A DNA stretch of 64,000 nucleotides from positions 1-64,000 of the forward strand of contig CAWDXO010000004.1 in the NCBI GenBank assembly GCA_963806335.1, in the 5' to 3' direction. The position numbers and the translations under genes were made by a program. The stretch is from Palsa-504 sp963806335 (GTDB lineage Bacteria > Actinomycetota > Actinomycetes > Streptosporangiales > Streptosporangiaceae). Positions 31,658-41,600 of this stretch are shown piece by piece; the first letter of the stretch is position 1; each line of letters begins with the position of its first letter. The notes under the pieces are model-generated. The model was not told the DNA's origin. It saw only the letters and a list, made by a program, of their open reading frames with translations, and made no database searches.

Positions 31658-32653
31658 ATGGATTTTGGGGTGGTGCTGCAGACTAACCCGCCGGCCAGCG
31701 GCGTGGTCGCGATGATGCAGCGGGCCGAGAAGGCGGGCTTCAGTTACGGGTGGACGTGGGACTCGCACGTGCTGTGGCAGGAGCCGTTCGTCATCTACTC
31801 GCGGATCCTGGCCGCGACCTCCGCGATGACCGTCGGGCCGATGGTGACCAACCCGGGCACGCGGGACTGGTCGGTCACCGCGTCGCTGTTCGCCACGCTG
31901 AACGACATGTACGGCAACCGGACCGTCTGCGGGATCGGCCGCGGTGACTCGGCGCGGCGGGTCATCGGCCAGCCGCCCATGACCCTCGCCACCCTGGCCG
32001 AGGCGATGACCGTGATCAAGGGCCTGGCCGAGGGGCGCGAGGTCATGCTGCACGGCCAGCCGCTGCGCATCCCGTGGGTGCGGGACGGCCAGCTCGAGAT
32101 CTGGATGGCGGCGTACGGGCCGAAGGCGCTTAAGCTCACCGGCGAGCAGGCCGACGGGTTCATCTTGCAGACCGCCGACCCGGACATCGCGCGCTGGACC
32201 ATCGGCGCGGTGCGCGCCGCGGCCGAGGCGGCCGGGCGCGACCCTTCGGACCTCACCATCTGCGTGGCGGCGCCCGGCTACGTCGGCTCCGACCTGCCGC
32301 ATCAGCGGGATCAGCTGCGGTGGTTCGGCGGTATGGTCGGCAACCACGTGGCCGACCTCGTCGCCAGGTACGGCACCGACGGCCCGGTGCCCCGCGCGCT
32401 GACCGACTACATCGCCGGGCGCGAGGGCTACGACTACGCGCACCACGGCAAGGCGGATAACCCCTCGGTGGACTTCGTGCCGGACGAGATCGTGGACCGG
32501 TTCTGCCTGCTCGGCCCGGCCAGCGCCCACGTGGACCGGCTGCGCGAGCTGGCCGCGATCGGGGCCGACCAGTTCGCCCTCTACCTGATGCACGACGAGG
32601 AGGAGAAGACCCTCGCCGCCTACCGCGACGACATCATTCCCGCCTTGCGCTGA
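31658..32653 (+). CDS. F420-dependent LLM-class oxidoreductase (TIGR03842-like)
   Basis: A 331-aa luciferase-like (LLM) TIM-barrel flavin/F420 enzyme. It starts MDFGVVLQTNPPASGVVAMM with GGAGG four bases before the ATG. Typical blocks are GFSYGWTWDSHVLWQEPF, VGPMVTNPGTRDWSVTASLF, GIGRGDSARRVIGQPPMTL and IWMAAYGPKALKLTGEQADGF. This subfamily often sits beside hydantoinase and nitrilase genes, as here, so it probably reduces or oxidises a related heterocycle. Its last 20 bp overlap the convergent SGNH hydrolase gene. Confidence 0.88.
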   Translation: MDFGVVLQTNPPASGVVAMMQRAEKAGFSYGWTWDSHVLWQEPFVIYSRILAATSAMTVGPMVTNPGTRDWSVTASLFATLNDMYGNRTVCGIGRGDSARRVIGQPPMTLATLAEAMTVIKGLAEGREVMLHGQPLRIPWVRDGQLEIWMAAYGPKALKLTGEQADGFILQTADPDIARWTIGAVRAAAEAAGRDPSDLTICVAAPGYVGSDLPHQRDQLRWFGGMVGNHVADLVARYGTDGPVPRALTDYIAGREGYDYAHHGKADNPSVDFVPDEIVDRFCLLGPASAHVDRLRELAAIGADQFALYLMHDEEEKTLAAYRDDIIPALR

Positions 32654-33995
32654 CACTGCTCGTCGTGGCGGTGAAGCTGCTCGTCGTGGCGGTGGGGGTG
32701 GCGGACGCCGCGGGGACCAGGCCCTCGACGCCCGGCAGCGCCTGCTGGTCGGCCAGCGCGATGACCAGCTCCCCGGCCGCGGTCGGGTGCAGCGGCGCCG
32801 GGTCGCCCGGGCCCTGCACGTAGGGATCGGCGGTGCACAGCTCGTGGCCGGTGAACGACGGGCCGGTGACGCCGAACCCGAACGTCTGGGCGCCCTGCGC
32901 CAGGACCTTGTTCAGCTGGCCGAGGCGGGACAGCAGCGCCTTTTCCTTGGCGGCGGTGATGCCGTACCTGGCCAGGCAGCCGATGTCCGACCCGAACGGC
33001 GAGTAGTACTGGTTGATCAGGACGGCGGGGTTGCCGGGCAGTTCGGCTAGGTCCAGGAGCAGCTCGTAGTAACTGCGGGTGAACGCGCTGAGCTGGGCGT
33101 TGAAGTAGGCGGAGGACACCTTGTCGTTGCACACGGCGCTGGCCACGCACAGCCGGGTCATGATCGACCACTCCACGTCGTCGGCACCGACGCTGACGAC
33201 GATCACCTTCGCGTGGGTGGCTTGCTCGGCCTCGACGAACTGGGGCGGAGCCACCTGCCCGTCGCCGAGCACCTGAGCGCCGAGCAGGCCGTTGGCGATA
33301 GTGGCGCCGCTGCAGGCCAGGTTGAGCACGTTCCAGTGGTTCACCGTGCCCAGCTCGGCGGCGTAGGACTCGCTGCTGCGCCCGCAGGCCCGGTCCAGGG
33401 CGCTGGCGCCGGGCAGCAGCGGGTTGCCCACGGCCGCCGCGGTCGAGTCGCCGATCACGACCGCCTGCACGCCGGTCAGCGGCTTGGTGATGTCGGGCTG
33501 AGGCGCCTGCAGCGGGTCGGTGCCCACCAGGTCATCGAGGGTCTTGACGCTGCGCAGGACTCCGGGAGTGCTGGACGCGGTCAGGAGTACGCCGCCGACG
33601 TTCACGGCGCAGACGACGACGAGGCCCGCGATCACGGTCTTCGCCATCTTGGCGTGCGATTGCCTGCGCACCCCGGCCACCGCGATCAGCGCGACGACGG
33701 CGAAACCGGCCGCGATGAGGGTCTCCCACTCGAAGTAGCGCGTCCAGCCCTGCGCCAGCTGCTGGCTGAGGCTGAGCTTGAGCTCACGCGGGTTATCCGA
33801 GCGCAGCAGCTGGGCGACCTGGGGGTCGATGGTGATGTGGGTGAGCTGCAGCAGCGGGCGGATCGGGCCTTCGAACTCCGGTTTGGTCGGAACCACCTGG
33901 CCGAACAGGTCAAGCTCGCCCGGGCCCGACAGGCTGAGGTCAGGAACGACCGCTCCCACCTGGGCGGTCTGGCCGGCCGCGGAGACCGTCTGCAA
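32634..33995 (-). CDS. Membrane-anchored SGNH/GDSL hydrolase
   Basis: At least 453 aa. The catalytic domain starts with block I VVIGDSTAAAVGNPLLPG, then NLACSGATIANGLLG (block II), VSVGADDVEW (block III) and the C-terminal His in APLHPTAAGE. A transmembrane pair precedes it (TLIAAGFAVVALIAVAGV; TVIAGLVVVCAVNVGGVLL). The first canonical in-frame start is TTG 33995. However, the same frame continues upstream into a clear signal anchor (ITAFYLVAFVIITAGSIWLAL), with GGGAG six bases before an ATT at 34097 and no ATG, GTG or TTG. True start is therefore probably near 34097. Ser/Thr-rich tail (TATTSSFTATTSS). Confidence 0.82.
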   Translation of the reverse strand: MQTVSAAGQTAQVGAVVPDLSLSGPGELDLFGQVVPTKPEFEGPIRPLLQLTHITIDPQVAQLLRSDNPRELKLSLSQQLAQGWTRYFEWETLIAAGFAVVALIAVAGVRRQSHAKMAKTVIAGLVVVCAVNVGGVLLTASSTPGVLRSVKTLDDLVGTDPLQAPQPDITKPLTGVQAVVIGDSTAAAVGNPLLPGASALDRACGRSSESYAAELGTVNHWNVLNLACSGATIANGLLGAQVLGDGQVAPPQFVEAEQATHAKVIVVSVGADDVEWSIMTRLCVASAVCNDKVSSAYFNAQLSAFTRSYYELLLDLAELPGNPAVLINQYYSPFGSDIGCLARYGITAAKEKALLSRLGQLNKVLAQGAQTFGFGVTGPSFTGHELCTADPYVQGPGDPAPLHPTAAGELVIALADQQALPGVEGLVPAASATPTATTSSFTATTSSVSARRE

Positions 33996-34185
33996 CGGCG
34001 CGACCTGCAGGGCCAGCCAGATCGAGCCTGCGGTGATGATGACGAACGCGACGAGATAAAACGCGGTGATCCTGGTCAGTCGCAGGACTGCAGAAATAAC
34101 ACACTCCCTCGACGGCGGCGTGGCCTCGCTTACTTACGCTACCTCGCGTTCGGCTGATGGCAACCTGTGACCGTCCGCGGCTTCG

Positions 34186-36576
34186 TCATAGGTCTCCCTT
34201 GCGCTCCAGGTAGTTCAGCGCGACCCAGCCGAACGGCACCGGAAGCCAGAAGGTCAGCAGCCGGAACAGCAGCACCGCGCTGACCGCGACCGCGCCCCGC
34301 AGGCCGGCGGCGGTAAGCCCGGCGGTCAGCGCCGCCTCCACCCCGCCGATCCCGCCGGGAGTGGGAATGATGGAGCCGATGGCGCTCCCGGTCAGGTAAA
34401 CCACGGCGATGGCTGCCATCGGGACCGACCGGCCGAACGCCGCGACGCATGCGGCCAGGCACAAGATGTAGGCCAGGTCGAGCACTAGGGCGCCGCCGAT
34501 GCCCAGGGCGAGCTTGCGCGGATGCTGCGCGAGCTCGAGCAGCCGGGGCAGCACCTGCTCGAGCGTGGGCGCCAGGCGGGCGCGCAGCAGATGCCGCCCG
34601 GCGGGGACCGCGAGTACCGCGAGCGCGGCGGCGACGAGCCCGGCAAGCACGAAGTAGGCCCACCGCGGCGGCTGGATCGTGTACTTCAGCGTCGTTCCGG
34701 CGATCGCGGCGAACACCGCGATCAGCAGGATGTGCAGGACGAACGACACCACCTGGGCGACGCCGACGCTGGCCGCGGCGAGCGCCGCGGGGATCTTCCT
34801 GCGCTGCAGGTACCGGATGTTCAGCGCGGCGCCGCCGACGGCGGCGGGGGTGACCAGCGTGACGAAGGATCCGGCCACCTGGGCGAGCAGCGTGCGGACG
34901 AAGGGCAACCGGTCGGTGACGAAGCCGGACAGCGACATCGCGGCGCCCACGTAGGTCACGACCGACAGGGCCAGCGCGACGATACTCCAGTGCCAGTTCG
35001 CCGAGCGCAGCACGCTGGCCAGGCTCTCCCGCGCGAGCTCGCCGGCCAGCAGGTAGGCGGCGACGACGCTCGCGACCAGCGTCAGCAGGGTGCGGAGCCG
35101 GACGCGCTCGAGGCGGACGGTGTCCACCTCGCCGCCCGGGATGGCCGCGAGCAGCCGTTTGCGGAGCGCGGGCAGCACGTCCCGGCGGCGGTGCAGCGCC
35201 CGCCGGGTGGAACGGGCCAGCGCGACCGGCTGCAGCAGCGGCACCACCGCCACGAGTTCGTCGGGACTCTCCTTCTCTACGGCGAGCGCGGCGGTCCGGT
35301 CCGGTCCCACGTAGAGCGACAGCTCGGCTAGGAGCTGGGCCACGTCCAGGCGCACCTGGAGGTCGCTGGCGGCCACGTCGCCGTCGCCCGGATCGAGCAG
35401 GATGGCCTGGCCGTCGTCGGTCAGCAGGATGCGGTTCGCGGTTAGTCCCCGGTGCGTGACGTGCCGGGCGTGCAGCCGGTCCACCGCGTCCCATATGTTC
35501 CTGAGCTCGGCGTCGCTGCACCCGGGGTTCCGCGCGGCCAGCGTGGTGCCGTCGTAGTGGTCGAAGGCGAGCACGGAGGCTTCCGGGCCGACCCGGACCA
35601 GGGCCCGCAGCCGCGGCGTCGGCGCGCCCGCGTCTTCCGCCGCGTAGGACAGCAGCGCCCGGCGCTCGACCGCGTGTTCAACCGACAGCGGGGCGTTGCG
35701 CGACACCTGACCGAGGAGCCGGATCGAGCGGTAGACCCGGTAGATCGCGCCCGCCGCCTGCTGGTCCCGGTCGTACACCACGACGTCGAGCCGGCCGCCG
35801 TCGCGCGTCGTCACCGCGTAGTGGCGGGATCCCGCCACTCCGGTGCTGGCCTGTGGTCGCCGCTGGATGGCGGTCACCGGCAGGTCCGTGTTACCCAGCG
35901 CGGCGGCGATTTCCCGGGCGCTGGGCCGCTGGGAGGTCGAGCCCGCGGCCCACCTGACCGCGAGGCCGATCGCCCGCCCGGCGAGCAGCGTGATCAGCAG
36001 GGACAGAACGGTGGTGCGCAGCGTCTCGACCTGTATCACCGAGTACACGCCGACGGCCACCCACAGGGCGTTCCGCCACGCGGGGCGCCCGACGAGACCG
36101 ACCATGGTGGCGTAGGCGACCAGGCCGGCCAGGTACGGGTCCAGGGCGGCGACGTGGCTAACCCCGGGACCGGACATGACGATCGCGTCGTAGAGCCGGG
36201 CGGCGGCCTCGTCCCGGAGCAGCGCGTTAACCACCGCCGTCACGGCCACGGTCAGGGCGCCCGTCGCCACCGCCTCGAGGAGCCGTCGCGGCTGGCGCAT
36301 GAAAAGCAGCTGGACCGCCAGCGCCACCGGCAGGATAAGCAGGGCGAACAGCGCCAGCGTGGGCGCTACCGTGAGCAGCGCGTGCGGCAGTCGCCTGCTC
36401 GCGCCCACGATGTCGGTCTCCACGCCGGTCGTGGTCGCGCTGGCCGCGACGCCGGCCACCGCCAGCACGACGATCTCGCCGCAGGACAGGGCGCAGCGCA
36501 GCAGGTCGACCGGCTTGCGGATGCGGCGCTCGAGGTGATCCTCGACGTGGATCTCGCCCGGCTGCGATGGCGTCAC
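34186..36576 (-). CDS. LPG synthase transmembrane-domain protein with central kinase-like region
   Basis: A 796-aa GTG-started protein. Residues 25-210 contain six or so membrane helices. Residues about 230-480 are soluble and kinase-like: VDRLHARHVTHRGLTANRILL mimics the HRD catalytic loop and AILLDPGDGDVAASD mimics the DFG region, but the catalytic Asp of HRD is replaced (HRG). Residues about 495-796 are the UPF0104/lysylphosphatidylglycerol-synthase membrane domain (SFVTLVTPAAVGGAALNIRYLQ; GSAIGSIIPTPGGIGGVEAAL). No aminoacyl-transferase domain is present. It may move or modify a lipid under control of the pseudokinase part; this is inference. Confidence 0.82.
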   Translation of the reverse strand: MTPSQPGEIHVEDHLERRIRKPVDLLRCALSCGEIVVLAVAGVAASATTTGVETDIVGASRRLPHALLTVAPTLALFALLILPVALAVQLLFMRQPRRLLEAVATGALTVAVTAVVNALLRDEAAARLYDAIVMSGPGVSHVAALDPYLAGLVAYATMVGLVGRPAWRNALWVAVGVYSVIQVETLRTTVLSLLITLLAGRAIGLAVRWAAGSTSQRPSAREIAAALGNTDLPVTAIQRRPQASTGVAGSRHYAVTTRDGGRLDVVVYDRDQQAAGAIYRVYRSIRLLGQVSRNAPLSVEHAVERRALLSYAAEDAGAPTPRLRALVRVGPEASVLAFDHYDGTTLAARNPGCSDAELRNIWDAVDRLHARHVTHRGLTANRILLTDDGQAILLDPGDGDVAASDLQVRLDVAQLLAELSLYVGPDRTAALAVEKESPDELVAVVPLLQPVALARSTRRALHRRRDVLPALRKRLLAAIPGGEVDTVRLERVRLRTLLTLVASVVAAYLLAGELARESLASVLRSANWHWSIVALALSVVTYVGAAMSLSGFVTDRLPFVRTLLAQVAGSFVTLVTPAAVGGAALNIRYLQRRKIPAALAAASVGVAQVVSFVLHILLIAVFAAIAGTTLKYTIQPPRWAYFVLAGLVAAALAVLAVPAGRHLLRARLAPTLEQVLPRLLELAQHPRKLALGIGGALVLDLAYILCLAACVAAFGRSVPMAAIAVVYLTGSAIGSIIPTPGGIGGVEAALTAGLTAAGLRGAVAVSAVLLFRLLTFWLPVPFGWVALNYLERKGDL

Positions 36577-36701
36577 GACACGATAGTTTCACCTGGCTGT
36601 CCAGCGGCATAACCGCACCGCCCGCCGGCCGGGCGATGGCCCCTAGCGGAGCGGGCCCGCGGACGTTTCCTCGCGTGGCGGCCTCGGCTATCGTCCCTGA
36701 C

Positions 36702-37898
36702 ATGAGGGCATCGGAAATACGCCAGCTGATCCAGATGAAACCGGTCGAGCTCGACGCGACCCGCAGGCGGCTGTCCGGCTGCCACGACGTCCGCGATCTG
36801 CGCGCGGTGGGGCGCAGGCTCACCCCGCGCCCCGTCTTCGATTACGTCGACGGCGGCGCCGACGAAGAGCTGTCGATGGCCGGCAACACCAGGGCGTTCC
36901 GGCGGTGGCGCTTCCAGCCGCGCGCGCTGGTAGACGTGTCGGAACCGGATATGTCCGCGCGGTTCCTCGATACGGTCGCGCCGCTGCCGCTGGCCCTGGC
37001 CCCGACCGGGTACACGCGGATGATGCACCCGGCCGGCGAGATCGGCGCGGCGCGCTCGGCGCAGCGGCACGGCCTGCCCTACACGCTGTCCACGATGGCG
37101 ACCACCACCATCGAGGCGGTCGCGGAAGCCGCGCAGCCCGATCTGTGGTTCCAGCTCTACATCCTGCGGGACGGCGGGCTGACCAAGGAACTAGTCGACC
37201 GGGCCGCCGCGGCCGGGTACCGGGCCCTGGTAGTCACGGTAGACACCTTCGTAACCGGCCACCGGGTCAGGGACCACCGCAACGGGCTGGTCATCCCGCC
37301 TGAGCTCACCGTACGGACGCTGGCCAGCATCGCCGGCAAACCGGGTTACTGGGTCCGGATGCTGCGCAACCCCGCCATCGACTTCGCCAACTTCGCCGGC
37401 CGCCCCGCGGTGACCATCGAGGGCACCGGATCGCTGTTCAACCCCGCCATCACCTGGGACGACATCGCCGCGCTGCGGGACAGATGGCCAGGCAAGCTTG
37501 TCCTCAAGGGCCCGCTCGGGCAGGCGGATGCCAAGCGCGCGGTGTCCCTGGGGGCGGATGGCCTGCAGCTTTCCAACCATGGCGGGCGTCAGCTCGACCG
37601 GGCGGTGCCGCCGGCCGACCTGATCGCTCCGGTCAGGGAAGCGGTTGGTCCCGGCGTGTCCATCCTGGTGGATTCGGGGGTCCGGCACGGTTCCGACATC
37701 GCCGTGGCGCTGGCGCTGGGCGCGGACGCCTGCGCGGTCGGGCGCGCCTACCTGTACGGCATCATGGCCGGCGGCGAGCCAGGCGTGGACAAGGCCCTGG
37801 ACATCCTGACCCACCAGTTCAAGCGGACCCTGCAGCTGCTCGGCGTGGGTTCGGCGGCCGAGTTGCGCGAGGCCGGCCCCGAGATTCTTACGTCGTGA
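36702..37898 (+). CDS. FMN-dependent alpha-hydroxy-acid oxidase/dehydrogenase
   Basis: A 398-aa TIM-barrel flavoprotein of the lactate dehydrogenase / lactate monooxygenase / glycolate oxidase family. ATG 36702 (MRASEIRQLIQMKPVEL). Signature blocks: PVFDYVDGGADEELSM, LALAPTGYTRMMHPAGE, FQLYILRDGG, LVVTVDT and the active-site SNHGGRQLDRAVPP with catalytic His and Arg. VDSGVRHGSDIAVALALGADACAVGR binds the FMN phosphate. It oxidises a 2-hydroxy acid to the 2-oxo acid. The 50-aa membrane protein overlaps by GTGA. Confidence 0.92.
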   Translation: MRASEIRQLIQMKPVELDATRRRLSGCHDVRDLRAVGRRLTPRPVFDYVDGGADEELSMAGNTRAFRRWRFQPRALVDVSEPDMSARFLDTVAPLPLALAPTGYTRMMHPAGEIGAARSAQRHGLPYTLSTMATTTIEAVAEAAQPDLWFQLYILRDGGLTKELVDRAAAAGYRALVVTVDTFVTGHRVRDHRNGLVIPPELTVRTLASIAGKPGYWVRMLRNPAIDFANFAGRPAVTIEGTGSLFNPAITWDDIAALRDRWPGKLVLKGPLGQADAKRAVSLGADGLQLSNHGGRQLDRAVPPADLIAPVREAVGPGVSILVDSGVRHGSDIAVALALGADACAVGRAYLYGIMAGGEPGVDKALDILTHQFKRTLQLLGVGSAAELREAGPEILTS

Positions 37899-38047
37899 TT
37901 TCCGGCGGACAGCTGCTCGGCTTCACGCTGGCGTCGCTGGTCCTGATCGTAGCCTTGTATCTGGTATGGCTGGGCGTCCATGCGATACGCCAGCGGAAGT
38001 CGCTGGCCGGCCGCGTTCCTGGTAGCAGCGATCCGGTCCGGATCTGA
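37895..38047 (+). CDS. 50-aa single-helix membrane protein coupled to the FMN oxidase
   Basis: GTG 37895 overlaps the oxidase stop by four bases. The product has one transmembrane helix (GFTLASLVLIVALYLVWLGV) and a basic tail (HAIRQRKSLAGRV). It ends 2 bp before the convergent lspA stop. The function is unknown; coupling suggests it may tether the oxidase or link it to the respiratory chain. Confidence 0.6.
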   Translation: MISGGQLLGFTLASLVLIVALYLVWLGVHAIRQRKSLAGRVPGSSDPVRI

Positions 38048-38049
38048 CG

Positions 38050-38661
38050 TCACGACGGGCAGCGGTCCCGGTCCGCGACCCGGCCGGTGCCGTCGCTGTC
38101 CGAGGCGTGCGCGGGGGACGTGCCGTCGATCCGGACACCACGCACCGCCAGCCCGGCGATCATGATGGCCGCAATGGTAATGGCGGCGTCGGCGAGGTTG
38201 AACGTCCACGGGAAATGGGGCAGGTTGATCCAGTCCACGACCCGGCCGTGCAGCGGGCCGGGAGCCCGGAACAGCCGGTCGCCCAGGTTTCCCATGGCCC
38301 CGCCGAGGAGCAGGCCAAGAGCGATCGTCCAGGCCACGCTGCACAATTGCCTGGCCTTGCGGATGATGGCGATGATGACGCCGCACACGATCAGGGCGAT
38401 GACCGCCGTATAGGACGTGCCGAGGCCGAACGCCGCCCCGGCGTTGAACGTCAGGCCCAGCGTGATCAGCCCGTGCAGCAGCTTGACGGGCTGATGGGCC
38501 GCCAGCTTCTCGAGCACGAGAGCCTTCGAGAAAGCGTCCACCGCCAGCACGGTGACGGCGACCCCGAACATGTCCGTGAGAGCCCGCAGCCGGAGCGCTC
38601 GCTGCTGAGCGGGGTCGACGGTCATCCGGGGCCGAGTGCCCGGTTCAGAAGCGGCGGTCAT
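38050..38661 (-). CDS. lspA: Lipoprotein signal peptidase (signal peptidase II)
   Basis: A 203-aa aspartic membrane peptidase that removes signal peptides from diacylglyceryl prolipoproteins. Four helices and all motifs are present: VDAFSKALV, LTFNAGAAFGLG, GGAMGNLGDRLFR (catalytic Asp about 128), VVDWINLP and FNLADAAI (catalytic Asp about 158). ATG 38661 overlaps the stop of the second tricorn-type protease by ATGA, so it is the last gene of the kinase-regulator-protease operon. This is an unusual setting: lspA more often sits beside rluD or ileS. Confidence 0.95.
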   Translation of the reverse strand: MTAASEPGTRPRMTVDPAQQRALRLRALTDMFGVAVTVLAVDAFSKALVLEKLAAHQPVKLLHGLITLGLTFNAGAAFGLGTSYTAVIALIVCGVIIAIIRKARQLCSVAWTIALGLLLGGAMGNLGDRLFRAPGPLHGRVVDWINLPHFPWTFNLADAAITIAAIMIAGLAVRGVRIDGTSPAHASDSDGTGRVADRDRCPS

Positions 38662-41600
38662 GACGCTCGAGGAGGCAGCGGGCGGCGGGACTTGACCGGG
38701 CCGGCGGAGATGTCCGGTGGCACCGGGGGCGGCTGCTTATCCAGTGCGTCGATGGCCAGCTGGACCGCGGTTTCCAGCTGCGGGTCCCGGCCCGCGGCCC
38801 AGTCGTCGGGGGTGATCAGTATCTCCACGTCCGGGTCGACACCGTAGTTCTCCACGCCCCAGCCGTACTCGTCGAACGAGAACGCGTACCTGGGTACGGT
38901 GATGCTGGTGCCGTCGACCAGACCCTGATACCCCTCGATACCGATCACGCCGCCCCAGGTACGGGTGCCGACCACCGGGCCGAGGCCGAGCAGCCGGATC
39001 GCCGCCGTGACGATGTCGCCGTCGGATCCGGCGAACTCGTCCGCCACGGTGACCAGCGGCCCGCGCCGCGCCTCCTCCGGGTAAGTCGCTGGCCGCAGCC
39101 AGCGTCCCATGCCCCAGGCGATGACGCGGCGGGAGAGCTTCTCCACGATCAGCTGCGAGATGTGGCCGCCGCTGTTCCCGCGCACGTCGAAGATTAGCCC
39201 GTCGCGGGCCATCTCCGTCCGCATGTCGCGGTGGAAGTGCGCCCAGCCCTCCCCCATCATGTCCGGGATGTGCAGGTAGCCCAGGCGCCCGTCGCTGAGC
39301 TCGCGTACCATCCGGCGGCGGCCCGACACCCAGTCCTGGTACCGCAGCCGCCTCTCGGCGCGCAGCGGCACTACGACCACCCGGCGCAGCGGGGAGGGGG
39401 CGGGGCCGGCGGCGGAGGGGGCCGCGTCGGTCGCGGCGGGGGGCGGGTCGGCGGCAAGTTGGGAGGCGGCGGGGGCCGGGTCGGCGGCAAGTTGGGAGGC
39501 GGCCGGGGATTGGGGCCGGATGGTCAGTTCTACCGGCTTGCCCGCCGTCCCGGCGAGGAGGGGCCAGGGGCCCCGCACCGGGTCGACCGACAGGCCGTCG
39601 ACGGCCACGATTTCGTCGCCGGGCACGACGGCGACGCCGGGGGCGGCCAGTGGCGACCGCGCCCGCGGGTCCGAGGACTCGCCTGGCAGCACCCGGTCTA
39701 CCAGCCAGCGGCCCGAGCGGTCACGCGAGATGTCCGCGCCGAGCTGACCCACCGGCGCGTATTTCCGGCCCCCGTTACCGGCCGCGTTCACGTACGCGTG
39801 CGACGTGCCGAGCTCACCGAGTAGGTCCCAGAGCAGGTCGGCGAAGTCAGCGGAACTGCGGATACGGTCCAGCAGCGGCCGGTACTCCTCGAGCATGCCC
39901 TCCCAGTCCACCCCGGACATGCCGGGCACCCAGAAGTCCCGGCGCATGAACCGGCCGGCCTCGGCATAGGCATGCCGCCACAGGGCGGCCGGGTCGGCGC
40001 GGAACCTGGCCCGGGACTCGTCCACGATGACGACATCACCCGAGTCGTCCTGCTTGTGCGCCGACGGCAGCACCCGCAGGCCATCGTCCTGCACCACGAG
40101 CCGGGTGCCGTCGCCGCTGACGCGGAACGCCTCGACGCCGCCGGCCAGCTCCTTAACCTCGCGTTTACGGAGGTCAAACCGCTGAAGGGCGGAGCGAGGC
40201 CGATCGTCGTCCAGGTCCGCGCCGCCCTCGCCGAGCACACCGGTCACCGGGGCCCGCAGCCACACCAGGCCGCCCTTGACCGCACGCAAGCCGCGGTAAC
40301 GGGCCTCTTCCACCGGCACCGGCACCACTCGTTCCGGCAGGCCAGCCGGGTCGATCGTGACGGTCACCGCGTCGGCGGAATCCTCGGCCGCTTCCTGGCT
40401 CACCGGCCGTCCCTCTTGTGTCGGCCCGAACGGCGACGGAGTCTGCGCCGCGAGCGGTACCAGGTAGGGACGGCTGCCGAACGGGAACGACAGGTCGAAC
40501 GTGTGCGTGTCGTAGACCGGATCGAACGTGCGCTGGGACAGGAACGCCAGGTACAGGCCGTCGGTGGTGAACACCGGGTTGGTGTCGGCGAACCGCCCGT
40601 CGGTCACGTCGATGACCTCGCGGTCCGCGATCGTGTCCACCGGGGTGATCCGGGCGAGCCGGATCCGGGCCAGCGGCCTCAGTTCCGGCTGGGACCAGGC
40701 CAGCCAGGCCGAGTCCGGCGACCAGGACAGCCCGTCGACGGCCCCGTCCCCGCCCGCGGCCAGCTCGGTGACCTGCCCCGACGCCACGTCTACGACCAGC
40801 AGCCTGCCGTCGTGGGCCGCCGCCGCGACGCATCCCCCGTCGGGGGAAGCAGCCAGGTGAACCACATGACCGAGGAGGCCGTCGGCGATCCGGACGGTTT
40901 CCTGCTCACCCGTCACCGCCCCGGTCTCCAGCGCGTCGGCACCGGACGCGTCGGTGACCCACACGGCCCGCCCGGTTTCGCCGAGCACCCGGGGCAGCCG
41001 GCCACGAGCGCCGGGATCGACCAGCAGCGCCCGGGCCGGGCCGTCCTTATGCGTCAGCCAGTGCACCGTGCCCCGCACCTCGACCACGCTGGCCTGACCC
41101 GTCCAGTCGCAATCCAGGCCACCCAGGTGATCCTTAGCCGAGATAAGCCGCGGCGCCCGGCCCGCGGCCGGGGAACCGAGCGTCACCTCGATCCGCCGCG
41201 GCGCGGGCGCTTCGGGTGCGTCAAGGATCCAGATGTCGCCGGCCACGTGGTAGACGATCCGCTGCCCGTCGGTGCTCGGGTTCCTGACGTACATGCCGTC
41301 GTGATCGGTATGCCGCCTGACTCCGGTGCCGTCCAGCGCCGCCGAATAGATGTTGCCGGTTCCCTCGTGGTCGGACAGGAAGAACAGCCGGCCTCCGATC
41401 AGCATCGGGCTGGCCAGCTGGCCGTCCAGGTCCGCCAGGACGCGGGTGAACAGGGGATCCCGCTCGGTGGCGGTCCACAGGCGCCCGACCCGGCCGCCGC
41501 GGTAACGCTTCCAGAACGCGGGTTCGCCGGCCACGCTCCCGGTGAGCAGGGCGGTGCCCGCCTGCTCGATGGCCACGTCGTTGACCGCGCCGAACGGCAG

